DNA of 64,000 nucleotides from Beta vulgaris subsp. vulgaris (taxonomy: Eukaryota > Streptophyta > Magnoliopsida > Caryophyllales > Amaranthaceae), in NCBI RefSeq assembly GCF_026745355.1, contig NC_079202.1, positions 61,200,622 through 61,264,621 of the forward strand. Direction: 5' to 3'. This document shows, piece after piece, positions 1-11,773 of the stretch. The stretch's first letter is position 1, and each line of letters opens with the position of its first letter. The notes under the pieces were generated by a model. The model searched no databases and had not been told where the DNA came from. It worked only from the letters and a program-made list of their open reading frames with translations. The translations under genes and the position numbers were made by a program.

Positions 1-174
1 ATGAGGAACATCTAATAGTGCTTGTAGTCTCAATACCAATGTTCTCCGGCTGCTATCTTTCTCTTCTAGGCACTCCTTGGTCTTCCTCTCATAAGATAAA
101 GAAAAAGGCATTGTAGCTGGACTGGAAGTAAAAGATTGTGAACAAATTGGCTTTCCGACTTCCACCACTTCATG
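1..174 (-). other. Open reading stretch at the left edge, possible exon of unknown gene
   Basis: On the minus strand one frame stays open from a TAA at 175-177 to the window edge (58 codons), and the composition looks coding, with runs such as KTKECLEEKDSS and LRLQALLDVP. It lies downstream of the last recognisable exon of the DmX-like gene, but its phase does not obviously join that exon (which ends in phase 0), and it does not resemble the MEKLAR segment that follows in the family as I remember it. It may be a separate gene, a later exon, or chance. I do not recognise the protein. Confidence 0.25.
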
Positions 175-713
175 TTATTGAAGAAGATACAACTAATCCT
201 TGAAGATAGGGATAAAGTATTTTACAAAAAAAAAAAAAAAAAAAAAGAGCATTACGCATAAAAACCCTATAAAGACCTATAGTTTGGATCAAATACAATC
301 AGCTAAAATGATCTATAATTTTAATCCAGGGACGTACGTGAATAGTATAGAATTAGGGCATGCCAAGCATGACATATTTAGGAATCTACTGGTATTATTA
401 CTCATAACCATATCTAAGCATACTTTTGACAGCTAGCTATCATGGACAAGTACACTGAAACCAACAAGGCACTAAATTCATATCAACAGATACTTGCAAT
501 ATGTATGGAAGTATAAATTGCAAAGGTTCAGACAAGTACACAACTGCAACCACACAACACGAATAAAGCTGTGTACCCAAGATCGCCTTTTAACCTTTAT
601 AAGACCTGTGCTTTCCCCCATATAAAAGCTTTCAGACACTTCTAATATTACCCCAAACTTACTAAAAACTAAATGAGGGAACTAATATGAAACACTAACA
701 CCTCCAAATATAC

Positions 714-3700
714 CTTAGCACGTAGATCTGCAAGATTAGTAAACCAAAAGCCAACACCCAACTTCCGCATATCTTCCCAAGTCGGTTCGGTAGGTAAAAT
801 AGTACTAAACAAGATCGCTTGACAATCAGAATGGAAGGCCCAGACCATCAACCTAGAATTAACCACTAATTCCTCAATTGATGGAGTTTTGTTGTATCTC
901 CTACGAAAATCCAGTTGCTGAATTCTTATTGCACACCAAAACCTTACAATAAACAGATAAGAAGTGTTAGAAAAGAAGGCAAATGATGAAGGCTTATCAA
1001 GACATATAAGTAAACTACATGCATAAACTATGAAACAGAATACACCCTTGATGGACAAAAACCATACAGCTTTTGCTGACCGGGAGACTGCAGTGCGGTT
1101 GTTGAACATTATTAAAACTTAGAGGGCTAACTCATTTTAGCAGCACTTGAAAGTGAAAGAAAACAATGGCACAGGCCTTTGCTAACATAATAACATCCAG
1201 ATATTCTACAATTCACCATATTGCTTCTGTTGACTCACACATCACGGTCAGATTAAGCATGCAAAGAAGCCATCCCTATCAGAAATCAGAATCCTTCCAA
1301 CTTAGATTACTGTAATAGACTGATACAAGGGGGAGGGGGATTTTAAGTATGTTAGTTGATGGTAGCTTGAGGATTAAGCTACAAGGTTAGTCGGAAAGAA
1401 ACTATATATATAGAATAATTTGGAGAGAGAGAGATCATAGAAAAATATTGGTATGAGTTTTAGTCTGTTCTTGGGAGAGATTCAAGCCTCTCGAATGCTT
1501 GAAATTATCGTTTATTTCACTGTCCATTTTCATATTATCAATCCAAAGTCTATGTTATTTTCCAATCATCTCTCCTAATCGGCCATGGCTATGTCAATTC
1601 ATCACAATTACATACGCCAGAAACAAATTGGATGCCTTCATGTTTGGTGCGCTGGTAAGTGGATTCAGAGGAATTCAACACAAATAGATTCAAACATAAT
1701 TTAGCAAACAGGACTGGTTAAGCTAAGCTAATAGATTTAAGTTTTTTTCCTTAGGTAAGGAAGGTAAGGCAACTGAATCACGTTAGATCCCGGAGTGGCA
1801 GCGCAACCTTGTCTCTTTACGTACAAGATTCACCAATAAGAAAATTATTTCACATTTAAAAGTAACAAATTCGATTTTGTACCCTGTAGGCAGGCTAATA
1901 ATCTGTATTCAGCCCTGTTCTCTTCAATTGATTTTCATTTAGCTAAACAGATTTTGCAGATCAAAATTTCAAAACTGACTTTTAGTTGATTGAACTAAAA
2001 TTGTTCAAATTGATTAGAAACGTAAAGTTCTTAATCAAGCATATGAAAGAAATTTCATTGGAAGTATTTAGAATTAAATTCAGAAAAACCTTTTTCCTGA
2101 GTCATCAAGGCTTTCATACGCAGAAGTAGATTGTGAATTACTAATTTCATGAAGAAGGTCTACAATTGCAAGCATCTGCATTTTCTGTGAATCTGTAATA
2201 GCTTGATGAGCACGTAATTTCTCCAGCACATCATGGAATTCACATGTCTCCAAACTTCTGGCAGATATAGTGGACATGCTGTTTATAGCATTAATTGCAG
2301 AAGAATCTGCCAAAGGCATCAGCTCTCCTCCCGAATGTCGAGACCAAGTGTTTGTGCCAAGATCGTTGCCCCATTGAAACCCTTGATTAGCTCCTACTTT
2401 TGACAACTGTCCTTCAAAATACTTCGATAGTGTGATATGTCTAATGATGATACCAGACTTTGGAGGAGTTGCTCTTTGCTCAGCTGCCGCATTTGAGATA
2501 AGACACTCCACGAGATGACAAATAGCTGCATATGCACGTCTCCAATTGCCTATAGCAATTTATAACATGTGATTAATAGAATATGAAGAAAAGCTAAAGT
2601 AATAAAAACTAAAAGATTCAATCTCGATGAAAAGTATATCAGAAATCTTTACACCCTCAGAGATAAATAAAAAAGAAAATAGCTACATGCAGATCACTTA
2701 TGAGTGACTGGAAGTATAGCAGGAGAATGATGAATATATTAACATTAATTTACAAGCCAAACATATATCAAGTTCACATTCACAAGCATTCAACTTGAAC
2801 TAGATAAAGGAGAGATGAATTTAAGAAACTACTAGTAAGCAGAGAAAGTTCTTCTGGATTTCAGAGGACCATTTCCTTTGATTCACACTATCTCTATCCA
2901 TCGGTAAGGCCCAAACTTGTATACTGTAACAGGGTGAGTATGATTTCTTACTAATGAAACTCAAAGAATAGCAAGTATGAATTATGTTTGGGTAAGTTAT
3001 CTTGGGAGCTTTGATGGTTTAAATATCGGTTTGTTGAAGCAAAAGACACTTGTTGGCAACTTATGTTTGCTATGTTGAACGCGATCATCAATGAACCTCT
3101 GCAAGTTTGAAAGTACTATCCCGTTTATTTATCAATTCTGTATAATAGTTAGTTGGTTCATTTTAGATCCATATAGATATAATAAACGAAGAAATTTTTG
3201 GGGGAAGCACGTCGTGGTGACATCAGTGTTCATTAAGTTTCTTAATAGATCCCTATGTAATACAAATAACCTGTGAGGAAATGAAGCCATCAAACATTAG
3301 GTTAAATTTCAATCAGAATGGTCTACAAGATTTTCTTTCTGGAATGTAAAAGCATTGGTATCTGGAAGAGCATACAATAGAACAAGAAATATTTTGGTGT
3401 GGACATCAGTAGTTCTCTGTCTTTCCTATACTGACCAGCACTAACCTAATCTGAAACCACGTCAACAAAATTTTCCCTATTAATGCCAACAGATTAGTAC
3501 AAATACGATATTCTAAACATACCTGAATATATATTTGTCAAGAGTGTCTCGGGGTGATAGAAAGGCAGAGGACCACACAATAACTCAGCAATGACCGTCA
3601 TCTTCAACAAGCGCTTTTTTTTTGGAGAGATGACGATCGGTTGAGTATCATCTCCAAACAAAAAGCTACATAAATCATTATGTACCTTTGTCATAGGAGG

Positions 3701-6700
3701 GCAGAAAGTATCCCCCTCACTGCTTTTTTCAAATGACAACTCTTCAAAAACATGTATTTTACCCACAGAGAATGCAGGACTGAATACCTCATTTTTGAAA
3801 CGGAAAGTAGTATCTGAGCTAAACTGCCCATCACTCAGATGCTTGTTATCTATAAAGAATGACCAATGGCTGAAAAGAGTGAAATACTTCTCATGAATGA
3901 TAAGAAGTGTCCCCCCAGGCCCTAGAACAAAGTCACAAATAGTTGGTGAGGTTTGCACAACACTGATGCAAACCCAGAGGGACGTTTCTGGTAGTTTTCC
4001 AAGGTCCAATGAAGTCTGAACACTACAAACCCTTCGGCAATAAATGTGCAACTCATTCAGAAAGCAGACCCCGAGAAATAAAATATTTTCCATTAAAAAC
4101 CAGTTGAAAGCTACAACTTTGCCATCGAGGCATATCTTGTCTTCCAATTCCAGAGTCGCATCACCTGTGAGATGCAGAGGTTCCCATATATAAAGCATAT
4201 CTGAACATATGGTTGCAATCTTCTGACCCCAATCAGCTACAGATATTGCAGTAATTGGACCTTGAAGGGAACTAAATATACCAACAAGCTCAAAAGGAGT
4301 GCGGCCAACTGATAGTTCAGATAGGTTAAGCCTCCAGAGTCTTGATCTACCATCAGAATGTCCTGTGGCCATGTGATAAGGAAAATTGTTCGGGCAACCA
4401 TTATCTACCAACCTTTGCTGCAAAGAATGCCTCAATATACTCGGAGAAACCATGGAAACACTTGTAACTTCATCATGAACATCTAACAAATATGATGAGC
4501 ATGAACTCACAACGATGCAATATGTTCTATCAGCAAAGTCAGTTTTATATATAAATGTGCTTTTAGCTTTACTTCCTGTGTCAGAGTTGTATAGATGTCT
4601 GCTTTCAGATAGTTCAGAGGAATGCAAGGTCACTTTCCATGTTTCAGCCAGACGATTCTTCATCCACACTCCCAAAAGCAAGAACTGATTAGATTTGAAC
4701 TTCTCTTTAGAAGCGAAAGGTAAGGGAACTGAGACAAGCTTATCAGGCCCATATAGGTGATCACGCCCAATGAAAGGAATAGTACAAAGTTTATGGCATA
4801 GTATTTTGTCTTCTTCAGTTATGCATATTTTGACAATAATGCAATCTATTCCTTGAGCATGTCCAATGAGAAGAACCTGGTCTTCTTCAAGCCACGATGG
4901 TGCCCAATACAAGCTTATATCTGGAGATATAGTATGCTGTAACGGAAGGTTCCCTATAAGTTGCCATGAAGGAGTAAAGGTTGGCAGACCCGAAAGGCTA
5001 CAAGTACTGGAGGAAATTGACCAAAATATAAGTAACCCATTAGAATCAAGGGAAACAGCAAGTTCAACTTCATGCATAAAAGGGTGAACAGCAACTTGTA
5101 AAATTTTACCAGTGTGACCAACAGTATCCAAGATTCCTCCGGACTGACAAGACAATTTTTCATCGGCTTCACATATTTGGGAAGATCTCCCCTCCATGTT
5201 CTGTAATGATTGATTATATAACACTGACCAAATCAAAGAATTACAAGGAAATAATTGAACTAACGAGCACATGGCTGGTGGACCAAAGAGTCCATTCCTC
5301 CGGATAGCTACTTTATTAAGATAAGATCCTTCAGAATACCTTGGAGCGTTCAATCTACAAGAGCTTGTCAAATCAAGTTTTGTTACTTCCTTTCTCTTCC
5401 ATAATGTCACTCGTGGAGACCGCATTGTAGCAATGTCATCAAGGCAATGCACAGCCCAGAATGTAAGCATTTGGCCAGGGCCAACCCCAATCAACCATTC
5501 ACAGCTGCCAACCTCATCATCTTGGCATCTCCCACCAGTGAAAACTTGATTAAGTCCATCTCCTACACCAACAACACCTTCTATTTCCATCGCCCACTGT
5601 AAGAAAATATTTTTTCCCAGAGTACCACTCAGTAGTTGATTAATTTCAATGGTAGCAACCACACAAAAAGATCGTTTAGGCGTCAACATTTCACGATTAT
5701 CCTTGTTGCCTTTCCGCATCCTACTGCCATCAATCTCACACCACAACCTGACAGTCCCATCTACGCAGCTTGTTAACAGAACATGTCTTGGTGCATAAAG
5801 AGCATCTTCATTTTTTTGGCGTCCTCCACAAGGTCTCCATTGCATTGCCAAAACAGGTTGAGGATGCTGTAATTCAGTAGCCACGTATCCAGATTTTCCG
5901 TCATACTGGAACACACTAACATGCTCGCTTGCATTACAAGGAAAATTAGCTAATTCTTTAGCATGACAATTAGACGGACATGCACCAGTTGCTGAAGGCC
6001 CTTCAAGCGACCAAGTAATAGAAACCAGAGTTTGAGGGACCTTCATTCTGAACTTCCATGCTATTTCCCAAGATTTGATGTTTCTTTTCCATAAAACTAC
6101 TTCTGTGCCCCCTGAAATTATCCCATCTCCACAGCCCGTCCAAGCAATGGCCTCAACTTTGGCAGATTGTACAAGTATAGCAGTCTGGCTCCAACAAAAA
6201 GAACCTGAATATGAGTAAATTAATTTTCCCCTCACTTTAAGCAATCTAAATTAGTCCAAAATTTTGGATAAAGACATGAATATAGACTCTTAACATGTGA
6301 GCTCAAGAGAAGAAATTCCCATGTACTTATACCTAGCAGAGAAATATTTTAAAACAAAAGCATCCTTAATATTTTTGCAGTTTCAGTGATATATATAGGA
6401 TGCAGAAACAAATTTACTAGCCAAGAAGGTGCTTCAATATGATCAACGGCAGAACAATTGTCAATCATATACCTTAAGCAAACCACATTTAGGGTGTGCT
6501 TGGTTGGGAGGAAAGTGTTTTCGGGAAAAATTATTTTCCTCACTTTCCTCTGTTCGGTTTGGAGCGGATCAAGAGGGGAAAAGATGGGTTGAACTTCATT
6601 TTTCAAGGATGGAAAAGTTACTTTCCTTAGCGAGGCAAAAGAAGTCATACTTTTCCCCACTCTATCAAATGATACACAACACCAACAAAGAAAGACAGGT

Positions 6701-8373
6701 TCAAAGAAAAGTTACTTTCCTTACAACCAAACAAAGGAAAATCAATCTATTAATCAGTTTTCTTCCGGAAAATGGTTTTCATGGAAAACCGCTTTCCATT
6801 TGAAAAGTTTTCCTTCCAACCAAACACGCGCTTAGAATAGCCCAAAGAATTTAGTATATATATAAAAAGAAATGATTCTGAGCTCTATGGATTGCATTAT
6901 GAATCTATATTTAGAGGAGTTCCACTAATGACATAATTGATTAGCAGGGAATACAAAGCACAGTATTCTAAAGCAAAGTATTAAAAAGTATAAATTGCAA
7001 GTCTTAGCCTCTTAGGCGACATTGTCTCACACAGTCACACCAACTTAAAAGCTACCCCACAATAGACAAGAAGCCAACCCCCGTCTCACGTTAACTTAAT
7101 GCAAATGAGTCTCATTCTAACTTCTGCTACAAGCTACAATTATAGAAAGAAAAAGAATACATGGAGAATAAGTTTACCCTTGAACAAGAGAGAGGAACTA
7201 GTGTAGGGCCTGCACCAAATGAATTTACCAGATTGCCTCTCTATAACCTGTTCGCTAGGGAGTCTCGCTCTCCATTTAGCCTTACTCTCATAGAGAGGAT
7301 ACCAAATTCACAATACCTTCAACAGTCACAGTGTTCAGGCTAAAATCGCACTCATTTTCAACTAGCGCAAATTAAACATACTATTGGATTCTTGCTTCTT
7401 TTATGCTACCAAACAAATGACTGATAATTAATGTGCTTGATTGTTACAATTATCTCTCGGTCGCATTCATGTATTAGACGCTCAAATCTTATTTACTTTT
7501 CTGCTCTCCTGTATACAAGTGAGGTAGAGTAATTGACTTGTTTCACTTTAAGAATGCTTGGATCAAAGCTAATATGTCTATCTATTACACTCATTTTGAA
7601 GAAATACATCATCTAACATATGGTAAATTGGTGGATAACTATTACCCCAGAATGACGTTAATAATCCCCACTTCGCATACAATTACGCCATCCACCTTCA
7701 TTCTCGTCATTTTTCTCCAATTACACGGTTACGCCGCTTAATACATTACCCTCAATCCAAGCATACCTTAAAGCTAATAAGTTCAGTTCATAAATCATAA
7801 CTAATAGGCTCATATAATACGAATTTCGAGCTAAAATCAAGTTCATATGAAATCAATTCGACGCAAATAAGTTCACAAATTCCAGGAGTTTTCATATAAG
7901 ATAACAAAACCTAAAATCAACAAATTCAAAACAAAAAACGAAAACACTGCAATAAAAATACCTGGAGAAGAATCATACTGAAAGAGAAAGATGCGATTAT
8001 CGGCGGCGGCGGCGAGATCGCCGGAAGAAGGAAATTCCGGCGACCAAACGACAGAAACGACGTCGGATAATTGAGAAGAAGGAAGAAGTTCGAAGACTTG
8101 ACGAAAGACGGGGCCGATGTGGCATTGTTGAGGAGAGAGAGGGGAAGGAAAGTGAGAGACAACGAGGAGAGAGGAAGCTCCATAAGCTATCCATGAGTAT
8201 CCGGCGAAATCAGGTAGCCAATCGATGACGGAAGATCCAGATTTCGAGAGGTTTGGAGATGGCGGAATTGTTTCTGTTTTGATGAGTTGTAGAGGAAGAT
8301 GATTAGTGAGATCGATTGAGGAAGAAGAGGATTCCGCCATTGTTGTAGGTTGATTTTTGTCATGAGCTGCCAT
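714..8373 (-). CDS. DmX/Rav1-like WD40 repeat protein (5' part, continues past the left edge)
   Basis: Four exons join cleanly: 8373-7962, 6204-3523, 2549-2090 and 942-714, about 1260 residues, ending in phase 0 at a GT donor (713-712); the rest of the gene lies left of the window. Exon 1 starts MAAHDKNQ; a second Met at residue 12 is possible. The long second exon carries WD40 propellers (blades such as CVDGTVRLW and GHSDGRSRLWRL). Exons 3-4 match the Rav1p C-terminal region (RFWCAIRIQQL, LMVWAFHSDCQ, LGVGFWFTN). In yeast and animals, Rav1/DmX proteins belong to RAVE-type complexes that assemble the V-ATPase; a vacuolar/endosomal V-ATPase role here is inferred by family. The plant relative I recall is At2g46560. 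No internal stops or frameshifts were seen. The 6204-7962 intron holds a Tourist-like MITE. Confidence 0.9.
6492..6831. mobile_element. Tourist-like (PIF/Harbinger) MITE in an intron of the DmX-like gene
   Basis: The element is 340 bp with imperfect terminal inverted repeats: left GGGTGTGCTTGGTTGGGAGG, right (reverse complement) GCGCGTGTTTGGTTGGAAGG. It is flanked by TTA at 6489-6491 and 6832-6834, the 3-bp target duplication typical of PIF/Harbinger MITEs. The interior is full of GGAAAA/TTTTCC segments. No coding capacity, so it is non-autonomous. Confidence 0.8.
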
Positions 8374-10977
8374 TGTTATGAGGTTTTCGACTGAGTTTGA
8401 TGCTTAATGACTTGATCACTTGATGGTGTGGTGCTGAAATGAACATTTAGAACTTAACAGCTATGCTATGCAGACTGAAGTTACATTTTACCAAGTCCAA
8501 ACTCCAAAATCCATGCTCCCTCATTTTATACTTCTTGCACTCTTTTTTAATTATAACGTTTTCCTTTCCGTAAGTTTTATAATCTCTTGTCCGTTCTGAT
8601 CTTTCATACATACATTTTTTTGTAACTTTATCATCCTTCCCAGTCCCCCTATTTCTTTTTAAATTCAGATGCAAGGATCCTCTTTCAAGAATATGCACAG
8701 GGCCTCCAACTTTCTAGCCTCGGCCTTGTTGAAAGAGGATTAAAAACGGCGAGCTTATGGGTTGTGGTGGAAACGTTCACCTATGCTATAAAGATGTTAA
8801 TGGTCAATTTTGGATTTGGAAGCATCTATATATTGATAGATGGTTCACCACAAACTCATGAGTTGTCGTGGATCTCGTTGCTTAATGTAAGCAATAATAT
8901 TGAGGTTGTTATTGACGTAGATTATGGTGTCATCAAACACTTGCTTGTCATATGGATATTTCCTAGTGTTTCTTATTATCGAGTCTTCCATATTTGCTTA
9001 TGATCGAACAAATCACACTTAATGCTATAAGCAAAGTTGTCACTGATGTCATGGCCTAGTTAAGCATGATTTTTTCATATAAGGTTTTTTTTTCTAACTA
9101 GTTGTTAGATTCGGGATTTATCTCAAATTATTTAATAAAGCACGTTGTATAGTTGCCTAAACCTATATTTGCCTTCATATATTATCATGTTTTGTGATGT
9201 GCTAAAGTTAACAACCTATCTCTCAATTATAGAGGGTTTATAAATTGGGCGAGCTATTGCCAATTAATGTTTTCAAATGAAAGTTTTGTATGTATTATAA
9301 TGATTTGAACTTTCCTACTAGTTTATGAGTAAATTTGGCCCGTGTTCATATTGGCATGTTTGGTGAACAACATTTCATAGGGATTTAGCTAATTAAAGGT
9401 ACTTTAGAGGATTGACCATACATAAATAAATTGTTTATATTGAAGATGTATTACTTGTGACTTTTAAAGCTCATTTTTTTAGATGCGTCACTGTATGATT
9501 AAATTATGATATACTTTTGTGAAGCTTGCTTCACTCTTACTTTTTTAAGCGCTAACAACCAACACAAGATCCAAATCTTTCATTCAAGAGTTGAATACGG
9601 TTCAAAACTCAAAGGATGACCTGAGAAAGATAAGGAAGATTGAGAAATTTATAAATGTGTATCTTCGATTTGAGGCATAACCCGCATAAAGGTTGAAAAG
9701 ATATCACCGTATATCCTATTAAATTTGCCATAAAAAAAATTAACAAGAAAGTGCACTTCGACATGTTTATGATGTTTTTGACCAGTTATCATTTCGTTTA
9801 AAATTGTAGTTATTATTTGTGGTAGTTGATGTACTTTTGTATCTGGTAGATGAAGTGATAATGGGGTTATATGGTGAAGCAGATGGTGATTAGGTGGTGG
9901 CTAGGTGGTTTCCTAAGTGAAAAAACAAGAGATTTAAAGAATAGAGAGAAAGCTAACAATGATCTTAAGGGTGAATTCGTCAAATATAAAACGACGTTAA
10001 ATAATTTAATAAGCATGTATAACAATTTGATAAATTATTATTCAATTGAAATATGCATCATTTAAAAAATGAGATACAAATCTACTTCATTCAAACCACA
10101 CTTTTAATTATCTAAGCAAGCTAACTAAAGTTTTAATATCACAAACCAATTTAAAGAAGTTGTTACTAATTTTTTTAAGTTGCCCTGATGACCATTTAAG
10201 TTTTAACCATCCAATCTTAGGGATGACAATTGGGAGGAAAGGATGTGAAAGATGATCCCTTCACACCTGCACCCGCATGAAATTCACGTCCCCATCCCCG
10301 TCCTTCCACGCATTGCGGGGGGAAGTTCTAGACCATTTCCGCCTGCCACCCGCATGAGTACCCTCGCCCGTTTCATACTCAATTTATACCCGCAATTATC
10401 CTTTCAATAATCCAAAATAATCTGTTAATTCTGCGATTGTAAGATAAAATTATTAATAATATAAGTATATAAATTAGTTTTTAATAATAAATATTTGAAT
10501 GTATAATATGTTTTTAATTTGAGAGCAGGGTATGAAATGAAGGAGAAGCGGGACGGACGAAAATAGGGCAGGGCGGCGGAAATGGGACAAATATAGCATA
10601 AAATTCTTACATGTTCCACCACCCATTATGAGTACAATTTCTTCTCCATCCCCACCCTAATTAGACAAAAATAGAACGAGTCTCCTACTTAATCCGTCCA
10701 CTGCCATCCCGGACCACACCATTAATCTAAATTCTAAAATCTATTATGAAGTGGCGAGGAAATTGCAAATAGAGGTGTAAGCAAACAATTGGGAAATAAA
10801 ACACTAAACAAATTTAAAATTCTGGTTAGGAAATTCAAATTTTCACTGTAGCAGGCAATAGTAGTGGGTCGTACGCCTGACAACTTATTCAACCAGAATT
10901 CCATGTCATCAACTTCACAACTCCCACCTTTTTTTTTTTTTTACCATCTTTCCCAAAAAAAAAAACCATCATTAACA
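8374..10977. other. Intergenic spacer, no gene recognised
   Basis: AT-rich sequence between the DmX-like start codon and the hAT MITE. Some short ORFs exist (8764-9003, 9871-10065), but none shows a domain, splice context or codon pattern I would trust. The first bases upstream of 8373 are the promoter/5' UTR of the minus-strand gene. The stretch 10217-10730 is a decayed GC-richer repeat (separate entry). Confidence 0.5.
10217..10730. repeat. Decayed hAT-like GC-rich repeat
   Basis: The left end TAGGGATGACAATTGGG resembles hAT-type MITE termini, and the right part has CACTGCCATCCCGG, roughly its inverse. Between them are runs of CCCGC/GCGGG-like text on both sides of an AT-rich centre. I see no clean 8-bp target duplication, so the boundaries are approximate and the element looks old. 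Confidence 0.35.
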
Positions 10978-10985
10978 GAATTAAC

Positions 10986-11306
10986 TAGAGGTGATCATTT
11001 TGGCCCGGCCCGCTTTTGGGCCGGGTTTTGGGCAGAATTTTTCGGCCCGCGGGCCGGGCCGGGCCCGGCCCGGTCGTTTTTTTTTTTGGTTTTTGGGCGG
11101 GCTTTGGGCAAGCTAAAAACGACTTTTTAGTCTATTTTTTGGCCCGACCCGTTTTGGCCCGCAAAAGCCCGCTAAGCCCGGCCCGAAATAGCGGGCTTTG
11201 GACACAAAAATTCGGCCCGAATTTAGGCTCGGCCCGGCCAATGGGCAAATTTTTTTGGCCGCGGCCCGACCCTAACCCGGCCCGGCCCGGCCCATGATCA
11301 CCTCTA
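10986..11306. mobile_element. hAT-type MITE with GGCCCGGCCCG-rich interior
   Basis: The element is 321 bp, bounded by perfect inverted termini TAGAGGTGATCAT / ATGATCACCTCTA, and flanked by an exact 8-bp direct repeat GAATTAAC (10978-10985 and 11307-11314), the signature of a hAT insertion. The interior is built of GGCCCG/CGGGCC words on both arms, so the whole element can fold back on itself. The Gly/Pro/Arg-rich ORFs here are by-products of that repeat. Confidence 0.9.
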
Positions 11307-11338
11307 GAATTAACCCACAAATCATCATGTAAATATTA

Positions 11339-11592
11339 CTACCTCCGTTCCAAATTAGTTACTACATTTGTTTTTTCACAATTTACGAGATGTAACTTCA
11401 AACATTAATATTTTGAGTTATATATATGAAAAAATTACAAAAATTATATATTTGGAAAAATATAAATTGGGACGAATCAAACAAGATCTAAAATATGTTT
11501 CTTCTTATGTATATAGAGTAAAAGATAGTCAAAATTATGACGTGAATAGTGCCTGCGGTCAAAATGTAGCAACTAATTTGGGACAGAGGGAG
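11339..11592. mobile_element. Stowaway-like MITE upstream of the invertase
   Basis: The element is 254 bp with termini CTACCTCCGTTCCAAATTAG and (reverse complement of the right end) CTCCCTCTGTCCCAAATTAG, flanked by TA on both sides. These are the hallmarks of Tc1/mariner-related Stowaway MITEs. It lies about 180 bp upstream of the invertase start codon and about 100 bp upstream of its TATA box. Confidence 0.85.
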
Positions 11593-11690
11593 TACTTCCA
11601 TTCTCTCAATGGCACTTCTGTAAATATTACCACTTCATAGGGCAAATCTCCCTCAAATCATCTAAGCGCGAAATTAAATTAATCCGCGCA

Positions 11691-11700
11691 TATATATAAA
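11691..11700 (+). promoter_or_regulatory. TATA box of the invertase gene
   Basis: TATATATAAA lies 74 bp before the ATG at 11774 and is followed by a C/T-rich leader, the usual layout of a plant core promoter with a short 5' UTR. Confidence 0.6.
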
Positions 11701-11773
11701 CCTCCTCCTTCCTTCAACTCAAACTCCACTACCACCATTTCTGTTTTTCAAACCTCCATTTTCAATCTCATCA

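Noticed and set aside
10864..11320. Gly/Pro/Arg-rich ORFs of 62-93 aa on both strands
   Set aside because: They are produced by the GGCCCG repeat of the hAT MITE; both strands and several frames are open at once.
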